Positions 1 to 5,327 of a stretch of 5,327 nucleotides of DNA are shown here, in pieces (positions within the stretch are counted from its first letter, which is position 1; each line of letters opens with the position of its first letter). This stretch comes from an uncultured Ruminococcus sp. (lineage in GTDB: Bacteria > Bacillota > Clostridia > Oscillospirales > CAG-272): the NCBI GenBank assembly GCA_902797495.1, contig CADBTH010000232.1:1-5327 (forward strand), given 5' to 3'. The position numbers and the translations under genes were made by a program. The notes under the pieces are model-generated. The model did not search any database and had not been told where the DNA came from. It worked only from the letters and a program-made list of their open reading frames with translations.

Positions 1-39
1 ACGGATATATACCGTATCTTCGTATTTTCTGTAGTCCAT
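1..39 (-). CDS. Start of a downstream gene, possibly PPC/DUF296 domain protein (partial)
   Basis: An ATG at 39-37 opens a frame that stays open to the left edge, giving 13 residues, MDYRKYEDTVYIR. A GGGGAG Shine-Dalgarno site (46-51) lies six bases upstream, so the start is well supported. The opening resembles the N-terminus of small PPC-domain (DUF296) DNA-binding proteins, which often begin with a short M-[DE]-Y-[RK] stretch and a first beta strand ending in V-R. That resemblance is from memory and rests on 13 residues, so the family is tentative. The gene begins only 18 bases after the stop of the lipoprotein gene, which suggests co-transcription. The rest of the gene lies outside the window. 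Confidence 0.45.
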   Translation of the reverse strand, partial: MDYRKYEDTVYIR

Positions 40-57
40 AGTTATCTCCCCGCAGAC

Positions 58-1458
58 TTACCAAAGAGTATGGAAATCGGTAAATACCGCGCCGTGATCC
101 GTAAGCTCAAACGGAAAATCCACGTCGGTAACTTCTCCCGTCAGCACCCAGTCGCCGCTCTTATCGTCGTAATCCTGCCAGGTTATCGAAGCGGTGACCT
201 TACCGTCTTTTCCGCCCGCGTTGATCTTCACGCTGTAGTCGATAGATCGGATGGTCATATCCCCGCCGCGGCCGTAAGGCAGCGCGTAAAGCTTGCCGTC
301 GACCTCGCGGAAGAACGGAACGTCCGTACTTACGGTAATACCGTCAAGTCTTTTATCCACAAGCTCTTCCGTCATCCGCGTCAGCATCATATTTCTGACG
401 TCATCGACAGAACTTGCGCCGGAGATATCGACGCTCATATACGTCCATTCGCTGCCGTTTTGTTTTACGGTAATGCTGTCGTTATAGTCGACCGGTATCA
501 TTCCCTCGAACCAGTACCACATATCATAAGCTTCGCGGAAGTCGCCCATAACCTTAGACTCGGCTGACGGAGCGAGCAGTCGCTCTCCGTTCTCGTTCAG
601 GTAACGGCTGATAACGCCGTATGATATCTCAAACTCGGGAAGACCCGCCGCGTAAGGCGCGATCTCGTACTCGCCGAATAATACGGTCAGCGAATCGTCG
701 CCGAGTGAGAAGTTGTAATTGCTGTAATTCCTTATTGTATCGGCGACGGTTGAAAAGAATTTGTCGTACTCGTCGTTCGAATAGATCTGAGAGACGATCT
801 CGTCTGCGATAGCTCCGTTCAGTTCGGAAATATCGTCAGTGACGTCTGCAAGGCCGAAAAAGCTTCCGGTTTGAAGGTCAAAATGAAATCCCGTCCTTGA
901 CATTAAGCCGTGCGCTCCGCCATAGTATCCGTACGCTTCGACTACGAGCTCGACAAGATCCCCTTCGACGCGCTGACCTTTTACGGTCACTCTCTCCTCG
1001 AAAGCGATGAAAGAGGTCTGATTATCCTTGTCCAGCGTGTTATAATACTCCTCCGCGCGGCTGCAGACCTCATCGGCTGATGAATCGGAATAGAGCTCTT
1101 CAAAGTTCTCGTTGAAAGCGCCGCAGATCCTTTGCATCTCGTCAGGCGGCGTCTCGCCGCCATTGCCGCCGTCACTCATAAGCTCAAGCACGGGTCGCTC
1201 AATGGAGACTGACGCCAGCAGCTTTCCGTTTTCGGCTTTGTGCTCTTTTTCAAGCTTTTCCGTCGTCAGACTGTAGCTCCATTCGATATCCGCCTCTTCC
1301 GTATCCGATCCGGTATCCGTCGGCTTATCAGTCACGACCGTCGTATCTTCGTCCGTCGCGGGCATAGTGAAAAACGGAGGCAGTTTTCCCTTTCCGCATC
1401 CGAAAAGAAACGCCGCCAAGATCAGCGCCAATACAGTCAATATCAGTTTTCTCTTCAT
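58..1458 (-). CDS. Secreted lipoprotein with DUF4163/DUF3298 (RsiV/PdaC-like) and IseA-like regions
   Basis: This encodes a 466-residue predicted lipoprotein. The N-terminus has basic residues (MKRK), a hydrophobic core and a lipobox-like LFGC with the modified cysteine at residue 21. A Pro/Thr/Asp-rich linker follows to about residue 60, so the mature protein should be anchored outside the cytoplasmic membrane. Residues about 80-165 look like DUF4163. The motif YYGGAHG (178-184) and YEIAPYAAGLPEFEI (264-278) are typical of DUF3298, the region shared by the anti-sigma factor RsiV and the deacetylase PdaC. No PdaC-type deacetylase domain is present. Residues about 302-466, including FFREVDGKLYALPYGRGGD (382-400), resemble IseA-type inhibitors of peptidoglycan DL-endopeptidases; this assignment is weaker. 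An upstream in-frame ATG at 1482 would add eight residues, but the strong GGGAGAGGG site (1465-1473) fits the ATG at 1458. A role at the cell wall is inference. The gene lies 95 bases after the reductase. Confidence 0.85.
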   Translation of the reverse strand: MKRKLILTVLALILAAFLFGCGKGKLPPFFTMPATDEDTTVVTDKPTDTGSDTEEADIEWSYSLTTEKLEKEHKAENGKLLASVSIERPVLELMSDGGNGGETPPDEMQRICGAFNENFEELYSDSSADEVCSRAEEYYNTLDKDNQTSFIAFEERVTVKGQRVEGDLVELVVEAYGYYGGAHGLMSRTGFHFDLQTGSFFGLADVTDDISELNGAIADEIVSQIYSNDEYDKFFSTVADTIRNYSNYNFSLGDDSLTVLFGEYEIAPYAAGLPEFEISYGVISRYLNENGERLLAPSAESKVMGDFREAYDMWYWFEGMIPVDYNDSITVKQNGSEWTYMSVDISGASSVDDVRNMMLTRMTEELVDKRLDGITVSTDVPFFREVDGKLYALPYGRGGDMTIRSIDYSVKINAGGKDGKVTASITWQDYDDKSGDWVLTGEVTDVDFPFELTDHGAVFTDFHTLW

Positions 1459-1464
1459 TTTGAT

Positions 1465-1473
1465 CCCTCTCCC
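1465..1473 (-). promoter_or_regulatory. Ribosome binding site deciding the lipoprotein start
   Basis: On the minus strand the sequence GGGAGAGGG ends six bases before the ATG at 1458. It overlaps the first codons of the longer reading frame that starts at 1482, and it gives a normal lipoprotein signal peptide beginning MKRK. This supports 1458 as the true start. Confidence 0.75.
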
Positions 1474-1553
1474 ATATATCATATATCTATGATCTGTTCT
1501 TCCTTTTCACTCCGCGCTCCGGCGACAATCTGAACGCAGATCTTAAAAACAGG

Positions 1554-2756
1554 TCAGCCTTTTTCAGACCGCGCCGGCTTTCTGAACATGAATTTTCTCG
1601 CAACACCTATACCTATTTTGTACGGCAGCGGACGCAGAGCCTTGTCCGCCTCTTTCAGCTTTTCTCTGATGGGGATATTCTGAGGACAGTGCCGCTCGCA
1701 CCTTCCGCACCCGACGCACTGCGAGGCAAATGCAGGCTCCTTTGTGAGACCTACGGTCTGTATGAACTGAGATCTCCCCTGGCCCTTTGATTCGATATAC
1801 ATCGCGTTGTAGCACCGGAATATGCCGGGTATATCAACTCCCTTCGGGCAGGGCATACAGTACCTGCATCCGGTACATCCGACCTTCTCCCTCTCCCGGA
1901 TGGCTCTTTTGACCTTGTCAAGAACGGCAAGATCCGCTTCCGTCATATCTCCGATATCCGCCTCAGACGCTATCCTGCAATTCTCCTCTATCATCTCAGG
2001 AGAGTTCATGCCCGAGAGGACTACGGTGACGTCCTTCTGATCGTACAGCCAGCGGAACGCCCACTCTGCCGGAGTCCATCCTCTGCCGGACTCCTTCATA
2101 GCCTGTTTTGCTTTATCGGGCAGCATATCCACAAGTTTCCCCCCGCGAAGCGGTTCCATTATGACGACCGGGATCCCCTTTTCCGCGGCGGCTCTCAGTC
2201 CTTCCGCTCCCGCCTGAGACACGTCGTCCAGATAGTTGTACTGGATCTGGCAGAAATCCCAGTCGTAATCGTCAAGTATCTTCAGAAAATTATCCGTGTT
2301 GCCGTGATAGGAGAAGCCGATGTTCCCGATGGCGCCGGACTTCTTTTTCTCCTCTATCCAATCCAGGATCCCGACCGTCTTGAGCTTTTCCCACATCGCG
2401 ACGTCGGTCAGATGGTGCATCAGGTAATAGTCTACGTGATCGGTGCGCAGCCTTGAGAGTTCTTCGTTGAAGTATTTGTCAAGCGACGCGCGGCTCCTGA
2501 TCAGATACTGAGGAAGCTTGGTAGCTATGTTGATCTTGTCGCGCATCCCGTTTCTCTCGAAAATCTCGCCTATCGCGGCCTCGCTTCCGGGATAGATATA
2601 AGCCGTATCGAAGTAGTTAACTCCCGCCTCAAACGCCGCCAGGATCTCCTTTTCCGCCTTATCGATATCGATAGAGGCGCCTTTTCTTGCAAATCTCATG
2701 CAGCCGTATCCCAGCACCGACAGCTCCTTGCCGTACTTGTCTTTTCTGTATTTCAT
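1554..2756 (-). CDS. Aldo/keto reductase with C-terminal 4Fe-4S ferredoxin-type region
   Basis: This is a complete 400-residue protein. Residues 1 to about 285 form an aldo/keto reductase barrel, which normally uses NADPH to reduce carbonyl groups. The catalytic tetrad is visible as D50 and Y55 (in NYFDTAYIYPGSE), K80 (IATKLP) and H114 (DYYLMHHL). The C-terminal part carries two cysteine clusters, C294-x2-C297-x2-C300-x2-C303-P and C347-x2-C350-x2-C353-x3-C357-P. The second is a classic 4Fe-4S ferredoxin signature; the first is the cysteine-rich motif usual in this subfamily. Such ferredoxin-fused reductases are common in strict anaerobes, and their substrates are mostly unknown. The protein is probably cytoplasmic. 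The start is supported by AAGGAAGGA at 2761-2769. The promoter at 2821-2851 lies upstream, and the lipoprotein gene follows after 95 bases. Family assignment is firm; substrate cannot be read from the sequence. Confidence 0.95.
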   Translation of the reverse strand: MKYRKDKYGKELSVLGYGCMRFARKGASIDIDKAEKEILAAFEAGVNYFDTAYIYPGSEAAIGEIFERNGMRDKINIATKLPQYLIRSRASLDKYFNEELSRLRTDHVDYYLMHHLTDVAMWEKLKTVGILDWIEEKKKSGAIGNIGFSYHGNTDNFLKILDDYDWDFCQIQYNYLDDVSQAGAEGLRAAAEKGIPVVIMEPLRGGKLVDMLPDKAKQAMKESGRGWTPAEWAFRWLYDQKDVTVVLSGMNSPEMIEENCRIASEADIGDMTEADLAVLDKVKRAIREREKVGCTGCRYCMPCPKGVDIPGIFRCYNAMYIESKGQGRSQFIQTVGLTKEPAFASQCVGCGRCERHCPQNIPIREKLKEADKALRPLPYKIGIGVARKFMFRKPARSEKG

Positions 2757-2820
2757 ACGTTCCTTCCTTCAGGGTTTATTCGATCGTTTTATCTTTATTT
2801 CACCCGGAGCTGAATACTGT

Positions 2821-2851
2821 CCTATAGTCAAATAGATTCCTTTGACGTCAA
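2821..2851 (-). promoter_or_regulatory. Candidate promoter of the reductase gene with 19-bp spacer and operator dyad
   Basis: On the minus strand a -35-like TTGACG (2846-2851) and a -10-like TATAGG (2821-2826) are separated by 19 bases, two more than the optimum. The spacer region contains a perfect inverted repeat, GTCAAA (2827-2832) and TTTGAC (2841-2846), with eight bases between the arms. Long spacers with a dyad between -35 and -10 are characteristic of promoters activated by MerR-family regulators. Transcription would start about 55-60 bases before the reductase ATG. No regulator gene is in the window, so the MerR link is inference from geometry. Confidence 0.45.
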
Positions 2852-2958
2852 TACAACTGTATCCACATGCCTTAGGAAAATAGCGTGAATAGAAATTCCG
2901 TTATCTACACTGTTGCCACGACTATCGACGTAAAGCCTATGATGTTGATCATGAAGGA

Positions 2959-3330
2959 TTATTTCTTATTTAGCAGTTTATTTACCCGTTCAACCGGGAA
3001 AGAATCTTCTATGTCTTCGATAATAAAGCCCGATGCGGGAAGAGACGGTATTGAAATGATGGAAAGGTACTCGTCAATACACTTTCTGTCAATGATCACT
3101 TTTCCGTTGCCCGCCCAATGCCTGTCTTGTCCGTTCCTTTTTATCCCGGAAATCCAATACTTTTCCCCGGTCTCGATGTCATAATAATTCCACTGCACGC
3201 CTCCGCATTTTTGAAACGCATGGTCGTTGAAATAAATAGTTTGACCGGATTTTGATTCTTTGACATTGCCGATCCAGGCAGGGCCGTTATCGCTGTAGCC
3301 GGTTTTAAGTTCAATGTATTTGATGTTCAT
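2959..3330 (-). CDS. Small conserved hypothetical protein, 123 aa
   Basis: The protein begins MNIKYIELKTGYSDNGPAWI and has no signal peptide or membrane segment, so it is probably cytoplasmic. It is rich in Trp, Tyr, Gly and Asp in blocks such as SKSGQTIYFND (26-36), NYYDIETGEKYWISG (48-62) and NGQDRHWAGNGKVIID (66-81), suggesting a compact beta-rich domain up to about residue 92. A short tail of about 30 residues follows. I recognise the pattern from small uncharacterised bacterial proteins that automatic pipelines sometimes label 1-deoxy-D-xylulose-5-phosphate synthase. That label cannot be right: the true enzyme is about 620 residues and binds thiamine diphosphate. Function is unknown. The frame is open from 3387, but the ATG at 3330 with AAAGGA (3338-3343) seven bases upstream is the better start, since the extension would be encoded by the hairpin array. 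Composition is visibly AT-richer than the neighbouring genes. Confidence 0.8.
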   Translation of the reverse strand: MNIKYIELKTGYSDNGPAWIGNVKESKSGQTIYFNDHAFQKCGGVQWNYYDIETGEKYWISGIKRNGQDRHWAGNGKVIIDRKCIDEYLSIISIPSLPASGFIIEDIEDSFPVERVNKLLNKK

Positions 3331-3337
3331 ATATCCA

Positions 3338-3343
3338 TCCTTT
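3338..3343 (-). promoter_or_regulatory. Ribosome binding site deciding the start of the 123-aa gene
   Basis: AAAGGA on the minus strand lies seven bases before the ATG at 3330. The alternative start at 3387 falls inside a hairpin of the repeat array and lacks a comparable site. Confidence 0.65.
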
Positions 3344-3366
3344 CTGCGGCAAATATCCTTTTGTAT

Positions 3367-3548
3367 AGTGAAGTTTTTGCTTCGCAAAAGTGAAGTTGTT
3401 CATCACTTCACAGTGAAGTTTTGCGCGATCCGTGCAAAGTGAAGTTAACTTTGCCTCCGCTTCCTCTCAACTCGCCGAAGGCGAACTTCACTTGCACCGC
3501 AAACTTCACTCGCACCGCGAACTTCTCTTGCCGCAGGCAAACTTAGTT
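3367..3548. repeat. Array of nonamer repeats separating covarying mini-hairpins
   Basis: The nonamer AGTGAAGTT occurs at 3367-3375, 3389-3397, 3412-3420 and 3438-3446. Its reverse complement AACTTCACT occurs at 3484-3492 and 3502-3510, with diverged copies at 3520-3528 (AACTTCTCT) and 3540-3548 (AACTTAGTT). Orientation therefore inverts in the middle. Between units lie short inverted repeats with three-base loops: TTTTGC/GCAAAA (3375-3389), TCGCC/GGCGA (3472-3484), TTGC/GCAA (3492-3502), TCGC/GCGA (3510-3520) and TTGCC/GGCAA (3528-3540). A further stem, TTTGC/GCAAA, at 3420-3438 can extend inward through a G-T pair to close on a three-base loop. The stem sequences differ but each pairs with its partner. 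The right-hand units are spaced 18, 18 and 20 bases; the left-hand ones 22-26. There is no reading frame of its own. It may be a REP- or MITE-like element, a regulatory RNA structure, or a protein-binding array. Confidence 0.85.
3390..3419. repeat. Nested seven-base inverted repeats within the array
   Basis: GTGAAGT (3390-3396) can pair with ACTTCAC (3405-3411) across an eight-base loop. The same ACTTCAC can instead pair with GTGAAGT at 3413-3419 across a single base, giving a near-perfect 15-base palindrome. The two pairings exclude each other. This is the one place on the left side where a unit appears in the opposite orientation. Confidence 0.7.
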
Positions 3549-4847
3549 TCGAATCAGTTTTACGACTGATTCGCAATGCTTCGTTCGCGGGAACATGTCG
3601 ACTCCGACTACTTCTTTTATAGAATAGTTATCAGAAAGAGTTTTCAGATCCCGGGCAAGCGTCGACGGATTGCATGAAACGTAGACTATCCTTTCCGATG
3701 AGAGATCTATAATTTCTGCAATTGTCTTTTTTGAAAGTCCCGTGCGGGGAGGGTCGACCACCGCGACGTCGAGCGAGTCGATACCCGTTTTTGACTTCAG
3801 CTCAGAGCTGTCGCCCTGAAGGAAGAACGCGTTTTCAAGGCGGTTCTTCGCCGCGTTGCGGTTGGCGCTTCTGACAGAGTCGTCGTTCAGCTCGATACCG
3901 TAGACTTCGGAGTCCGGCTGACCCTTTGCGAGAGCAAGTCCGAAAAGCCCCGCGCCGCAGTAGAGGTCGGCCGCGCGCTCTCCGTCTTTGAGGTCGGCAA
4001 ATCTCACGACCTCACGGCAAAGCGCACCTGCGCCGCGTGTGTTCACCTGGAAGAACGACGCGGGAGAAACGGACACTTCAATATCCGCGACGTTTGCCGA
4101 AATAGCTTCAGCGCCGCATATGAGTTCGAGCTTCTCATCCCTTGCCTCCGGAGAACTCCTTCTTCCGCGCATTACGCTTTTTACGAACGGAAGAGACGAG
4201 GTCAGCTCATTTGCGAAGGAGACAAGAGACTCATCGCCCGTATACCCTACGGCGACGGAAGCCTCGCCCGTTTCCTTCATATATCTTATATATAAATACG
4301 TAAGCTCGTTCGGGGCGATTTCTTCGTTCCCGGCGAGCAAATTCTCAACTTCAAGTTTTACTTCATTGATTCTTTCGTCGCAGATCGCGCATTTTTCTAT
4401 CCGAACGAATTCGTTCGATCCCGCCGCGGTAAAGCCGCATTTCTTGTCATCTCCGAAGCGGAAGACCGCTTTGTTTCTGTAGCCGGATATATCAGTTGCG
4501 AAAAGGGCGGGAGTCCCGATCCTGATCCCCTCGCGCCTCAGGGCGGAAGAAATCCCCTTAGCCTTTACCGCGCATTCGTGTTCGTACGTCACGCCGTCGA
4601 ATACGCATCCGCCGCACTCCGCGGCGTAAGGGCACGATGCGCTCTGTCTGTGGGGCGAGGGGGAGACGACCTTAACGCAGTCCGCCTCCGCATAATTCTT
4701 TTTCACTTCCGTCACGAGCGCGATGACGGAGTCGCCCTCGACCGCGCCGTGACAGAATACCACCATGTCGTCGGCTTTTGCGACGCCGTTTCCGAGCATA
4801 TTGGTCTCAATGATATCGAGCGTCAACATATCGCCGTGTCTTATCAT
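3543..4847 (-). CDS. rlmD: 23S rRNA (uracil-5-)-methyltransferase, RlmD/RumA family
   Basis: This is a complete 434-residue protein, the usual length for the family, which methylates C5 of a uridine in 23S rRNA using S-adenosylmethionine. Residues 1 to about 60 fit the RNA-binding TRAM domain. Cysteines C72, C78 and C81 (CPYAAECGGC), with C153 or C156 further on, match the 4Fe-4S ligands of E. coli RumA. The methyltransferase domain shows SPASFFQVN (261-269, catalytic Gln267), the SAM-binding loop DLYCGAGLFG (294-303), DPPRTG (365-370), the nucleophile C392 in YVSCNPSTLARDL, and the general base E426 in FPRTKHCESV. All key residues are present. Bacillota often have one enzyme (RlmCD) modifying both U747 and U1939, so target specificity is not settled and the symbol is by family. 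The start is supported by GGAGGA (4852-4857) four bases upstream. The stop codon lies inside the last repeat unit of the hairpin array. Confidence 0.92.
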   Translation of the reverse strand: MIRHGDMLTLDIIETNMLGNGVAKADDMVVFCHGAVEGDSVIALVTEVKKNYAEADCVKVVSPSPHRQSASCPYAAECGGCVFDGVTYEHECAVKAKGISSALRREGIRIGTPALFATDISGYRNKAVFRFGDDKKCGFTAAGSNEFVRIEKCAICDERINEVKLEVENLLAGNEEIAPNELTYLYIRYMKETGEASVAVGYTGDESLVSFANELTSSLPFVKSVMRGRRSSPEARDEKLELICGAEAISANVADIEVSVSPASFFQVNTRGAGALCREVVRFADLKDGERAADLYCGAGLFGLALAKGQPDSEVYGIELNDDSVRSANRNAAKNRLENAFFLQGDSSELKSKTGIDSLDVAVVDPPRTGLSKKTIAEIIDLSSERIVYVSCNPSTLARDLKTLSDNYSIKEVVGVDMFPRTKHCESVVKLIRN

Positions 4848-4851
4848 GCCG

Positions 4852-4857
4852 TCCTCC
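4852..4857 (-). promoter_or_regulatory. Ribosome binding site of rlmD, next to the rplA terminator
   Basis: GGAGGA on the minus strand is four bases before the ATG at 4847. It lies only eight bases after the T-run of the upstream terminator (4866-4871), leaving no room for a separate promoter between terminator and gene. Confidence 0.8.
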
Positions 4858-4865
4858 GATGATAT

Positions 4866-4901
4866 AAAAAATACAGGGAGACCGTGTGAAAGGTCTCCCT
4901 T
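4866..4901 (-). terminator. Intrinsic terminator after rplA
   Basis: Read on the minus strand, AGGGAGACC (rc of 4892-4900) pairs with GGTCTCCCT (rc of 4875-4883) to give a perfect nine-base stem with an eight-base loop (4884-4891). A T-rich tail follows with three bases (GTA) before a run of six T at 4866-4871. It begins ten bases after the rplA stop codon. The interrupted T tract could allow some readthrough into rlmD. Confidence 0.85.
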
Positions 4902-4910
4902 GTTCTTCGC

Positions 4911-5327
4911 TTACGCGAGTTTCGAGCCGTTGACTCTGATGCCGGGGCCCATCGTAGCGGCGATGACGCAGCTCTTGATGTACTGACCCTTTGCAGCAGC
5001 CGGTTTAGCCTTGATGACTGCGCCGACGAGTGTATTGAAGTTCTCCATCAGCTTTTCAGGACCGAAAGAAGCCTTGCCGATCGGGCAGTGGATGATGTTC
5101 GTCTTGTCGAGACGATACTCGATCTTACCTGCTTTTGCCTCAACGACTGCCTTAGCGACGTCGGGGGTGACCGTACCAGCTTTGGGGTTCGGCATAAGTC
5201 CTTTAGGACCGAGGATCTTACCGAGACGACCGATCGTACCCATCATGTCGGGGGATGCGATTACTACGTCGAAGTCGAACCAGTTTTCTTTCTGGATCTT
5301 CTCAACGAGGTCTGTGTCGCCTACGTA
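4911..5327 (-). CDS. rplA: Ribosomal protein L1 (uL1), 3' part, start outside window
   Basis: The last 138 residues of L1 are present; the family is about 230 residues long, so roughly 90 N-terminal residues lie beyond the right edge. The frame is open to the window end and reads YVGDTDLVEKIQKENWFDFD before the internal Met-Met pair at 5246. The L1 signature GRLGKILGPKGLMPNPKAGT is intact, and the C-terminus ends in the typical GPGIRVNGSKLA. L1 forms the mobile stalk of the large subunit by binding 23S rRNA, and in many bacteria also represses its own operon by binding the mRNA. An internal Met start at 5246 would lose the first part of domain II and is not credible. The gene is followed by a terminator and rlmD, not by rplJ, which often follows rplA. 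Confidence 0.98.
   Translation of the reverse strand, partial: YVGDTDLVEKIQKENWFDFDVVIASPDMMGTIGRLGKILGPKGLMPNPKAGTVTPDVAKAVVEAKAGKIEYRLDKTNIIHCPIGKASFGPEKLMENFNTLVGAVIKAKPAAAKGQYIKSCVIAATMGPGIRVNGSKLA

Noticed and set aside
70..567. Plus-strand open frame of 165 codons inside the lipoprotein gene
   Set aside because: It lies wholly antisense to a well-supported lipoprotein gene, has no recognisable family motifs, and its Arg/Val/His-rich composition is typical of a shadow frame in GC-rich coding sequence.
1472..1487. Tandem ATATATC repeat between the reductase and lipoprotein genes
   Set aside because: Two copies of a seven-base AT-rich word can easily arise by chance; a -10-like TATGAT can be read from it but has no matching -35.
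1545..1564. Terminator after the reductase gene (A-run, AGG/CCT and T-run around the stop codon)
   Set aside because: The stem has only three paired bases before a mismatch, then A-T pairs, so it is too weak to call; the genes downstream may be co-transcribed.
2885..3184. Plus-strand open frame of 99 codons partly antisense to the 123-aa gene
   Set aside because: It overlaps most of the small conserved minus-strand gene, has no convincing ribosome binding site, and its product shows no domain pattern.
3362..3389. Promoter for the 123-aa gene using TATACA (3362-3367, minus strand)
   Set aside because: The -10-like hexamer is acceptable, but no sequence near TTGACA lies 16-18 bases upstream; the region there is a repeat hairpin.
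3367..3548. CRISPR array
   Set aside because: The constant unit is only nine bases, the intervening segments are self-complementary hairpins of 9-17 bases, and orientation flips midway; no cas gene is present.
3988..4482. Plus-strand open frame of 164 codons inside rlmD
   Set aside because: It is antisense to a methyltransferase with all catalytic residues in place, and its Ser/Phe/Ala-rich product has no family signature.
4854..4891. Promoter for rlmD overlapping the terminator (TTCACA and TATATC, 18 bases apart on the minus strand)
   Set aside because: Transcription would start within the Shine-Dalgarno site, leaving too short a leader to translate rlmD; the -35 also lies in the terminator loop.

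Overview
The window is a gene-dense stretch of a bacterial chromosome in which every supported gene is read from the minus strand. Base composition is moderate, by eye a little over 50% GC in most genes. The strong GGAGG-type ribosome binding sites, the lipoprotein with PdaC/RsiV- and IseA-like regions, and the aldo/keto reductase with a C-terminal ferredoxin region together suggest an anaerobic clostridial member of the Bacillota, probably gut-associated. This is inference; no rRNA or species-level marker is present.

In transcription order (right to left): the 3' part of rplA (ribosomal protein L1, 4911-5327, running off the right edge) ends at an intrinsic terminator (4866-4901). A 23S rRNA m5U methyltransferase of the RlmD/RumA family (3543-4847) follows, with its Shine-Dalgarno site almost touching the terminator T-run. 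Its stop codon sits at the edge of a striking repeat element (3367-3548). The element is a series of small hairpins whose stem sequences differ but stay complementary, separated by a near-constant nonamer (AACTTCACT or its reverse complement AGTGAAGTT). Next is a small conserved hypothetical gene (2959-3330) that is AT-richer than its neighbours.

After a 202-base gap containing a promoter with an unusual 19-bp spacer and an internal dyad (MerR-like geometry) comes an aldo/keto reductase with a C-terminal iron-sulfur region (1554-2756). Then come a lipoprotein combining DUF4163/DUF3298 (RsiV/PdaC-like) and IseA-like regions (58-1458) and, at the left edge, the first 13 codons of another gene (1-39), possibly a PPC/DUF296 protein. 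The last three genes are closely spaced (95 and 18 bases) and may share the promoter before the reductase.

The right part is ribosome-related housekeeping (L1 and an rRNA methyltransferase); the left part is accessory redox and cell-surface function. The hairpin array and the low-GC small gene lie at the boundary. The array is the best candidate for something undescribed. No CRISPR array, tRNA, rRNA, transposase or phage gene was seen.
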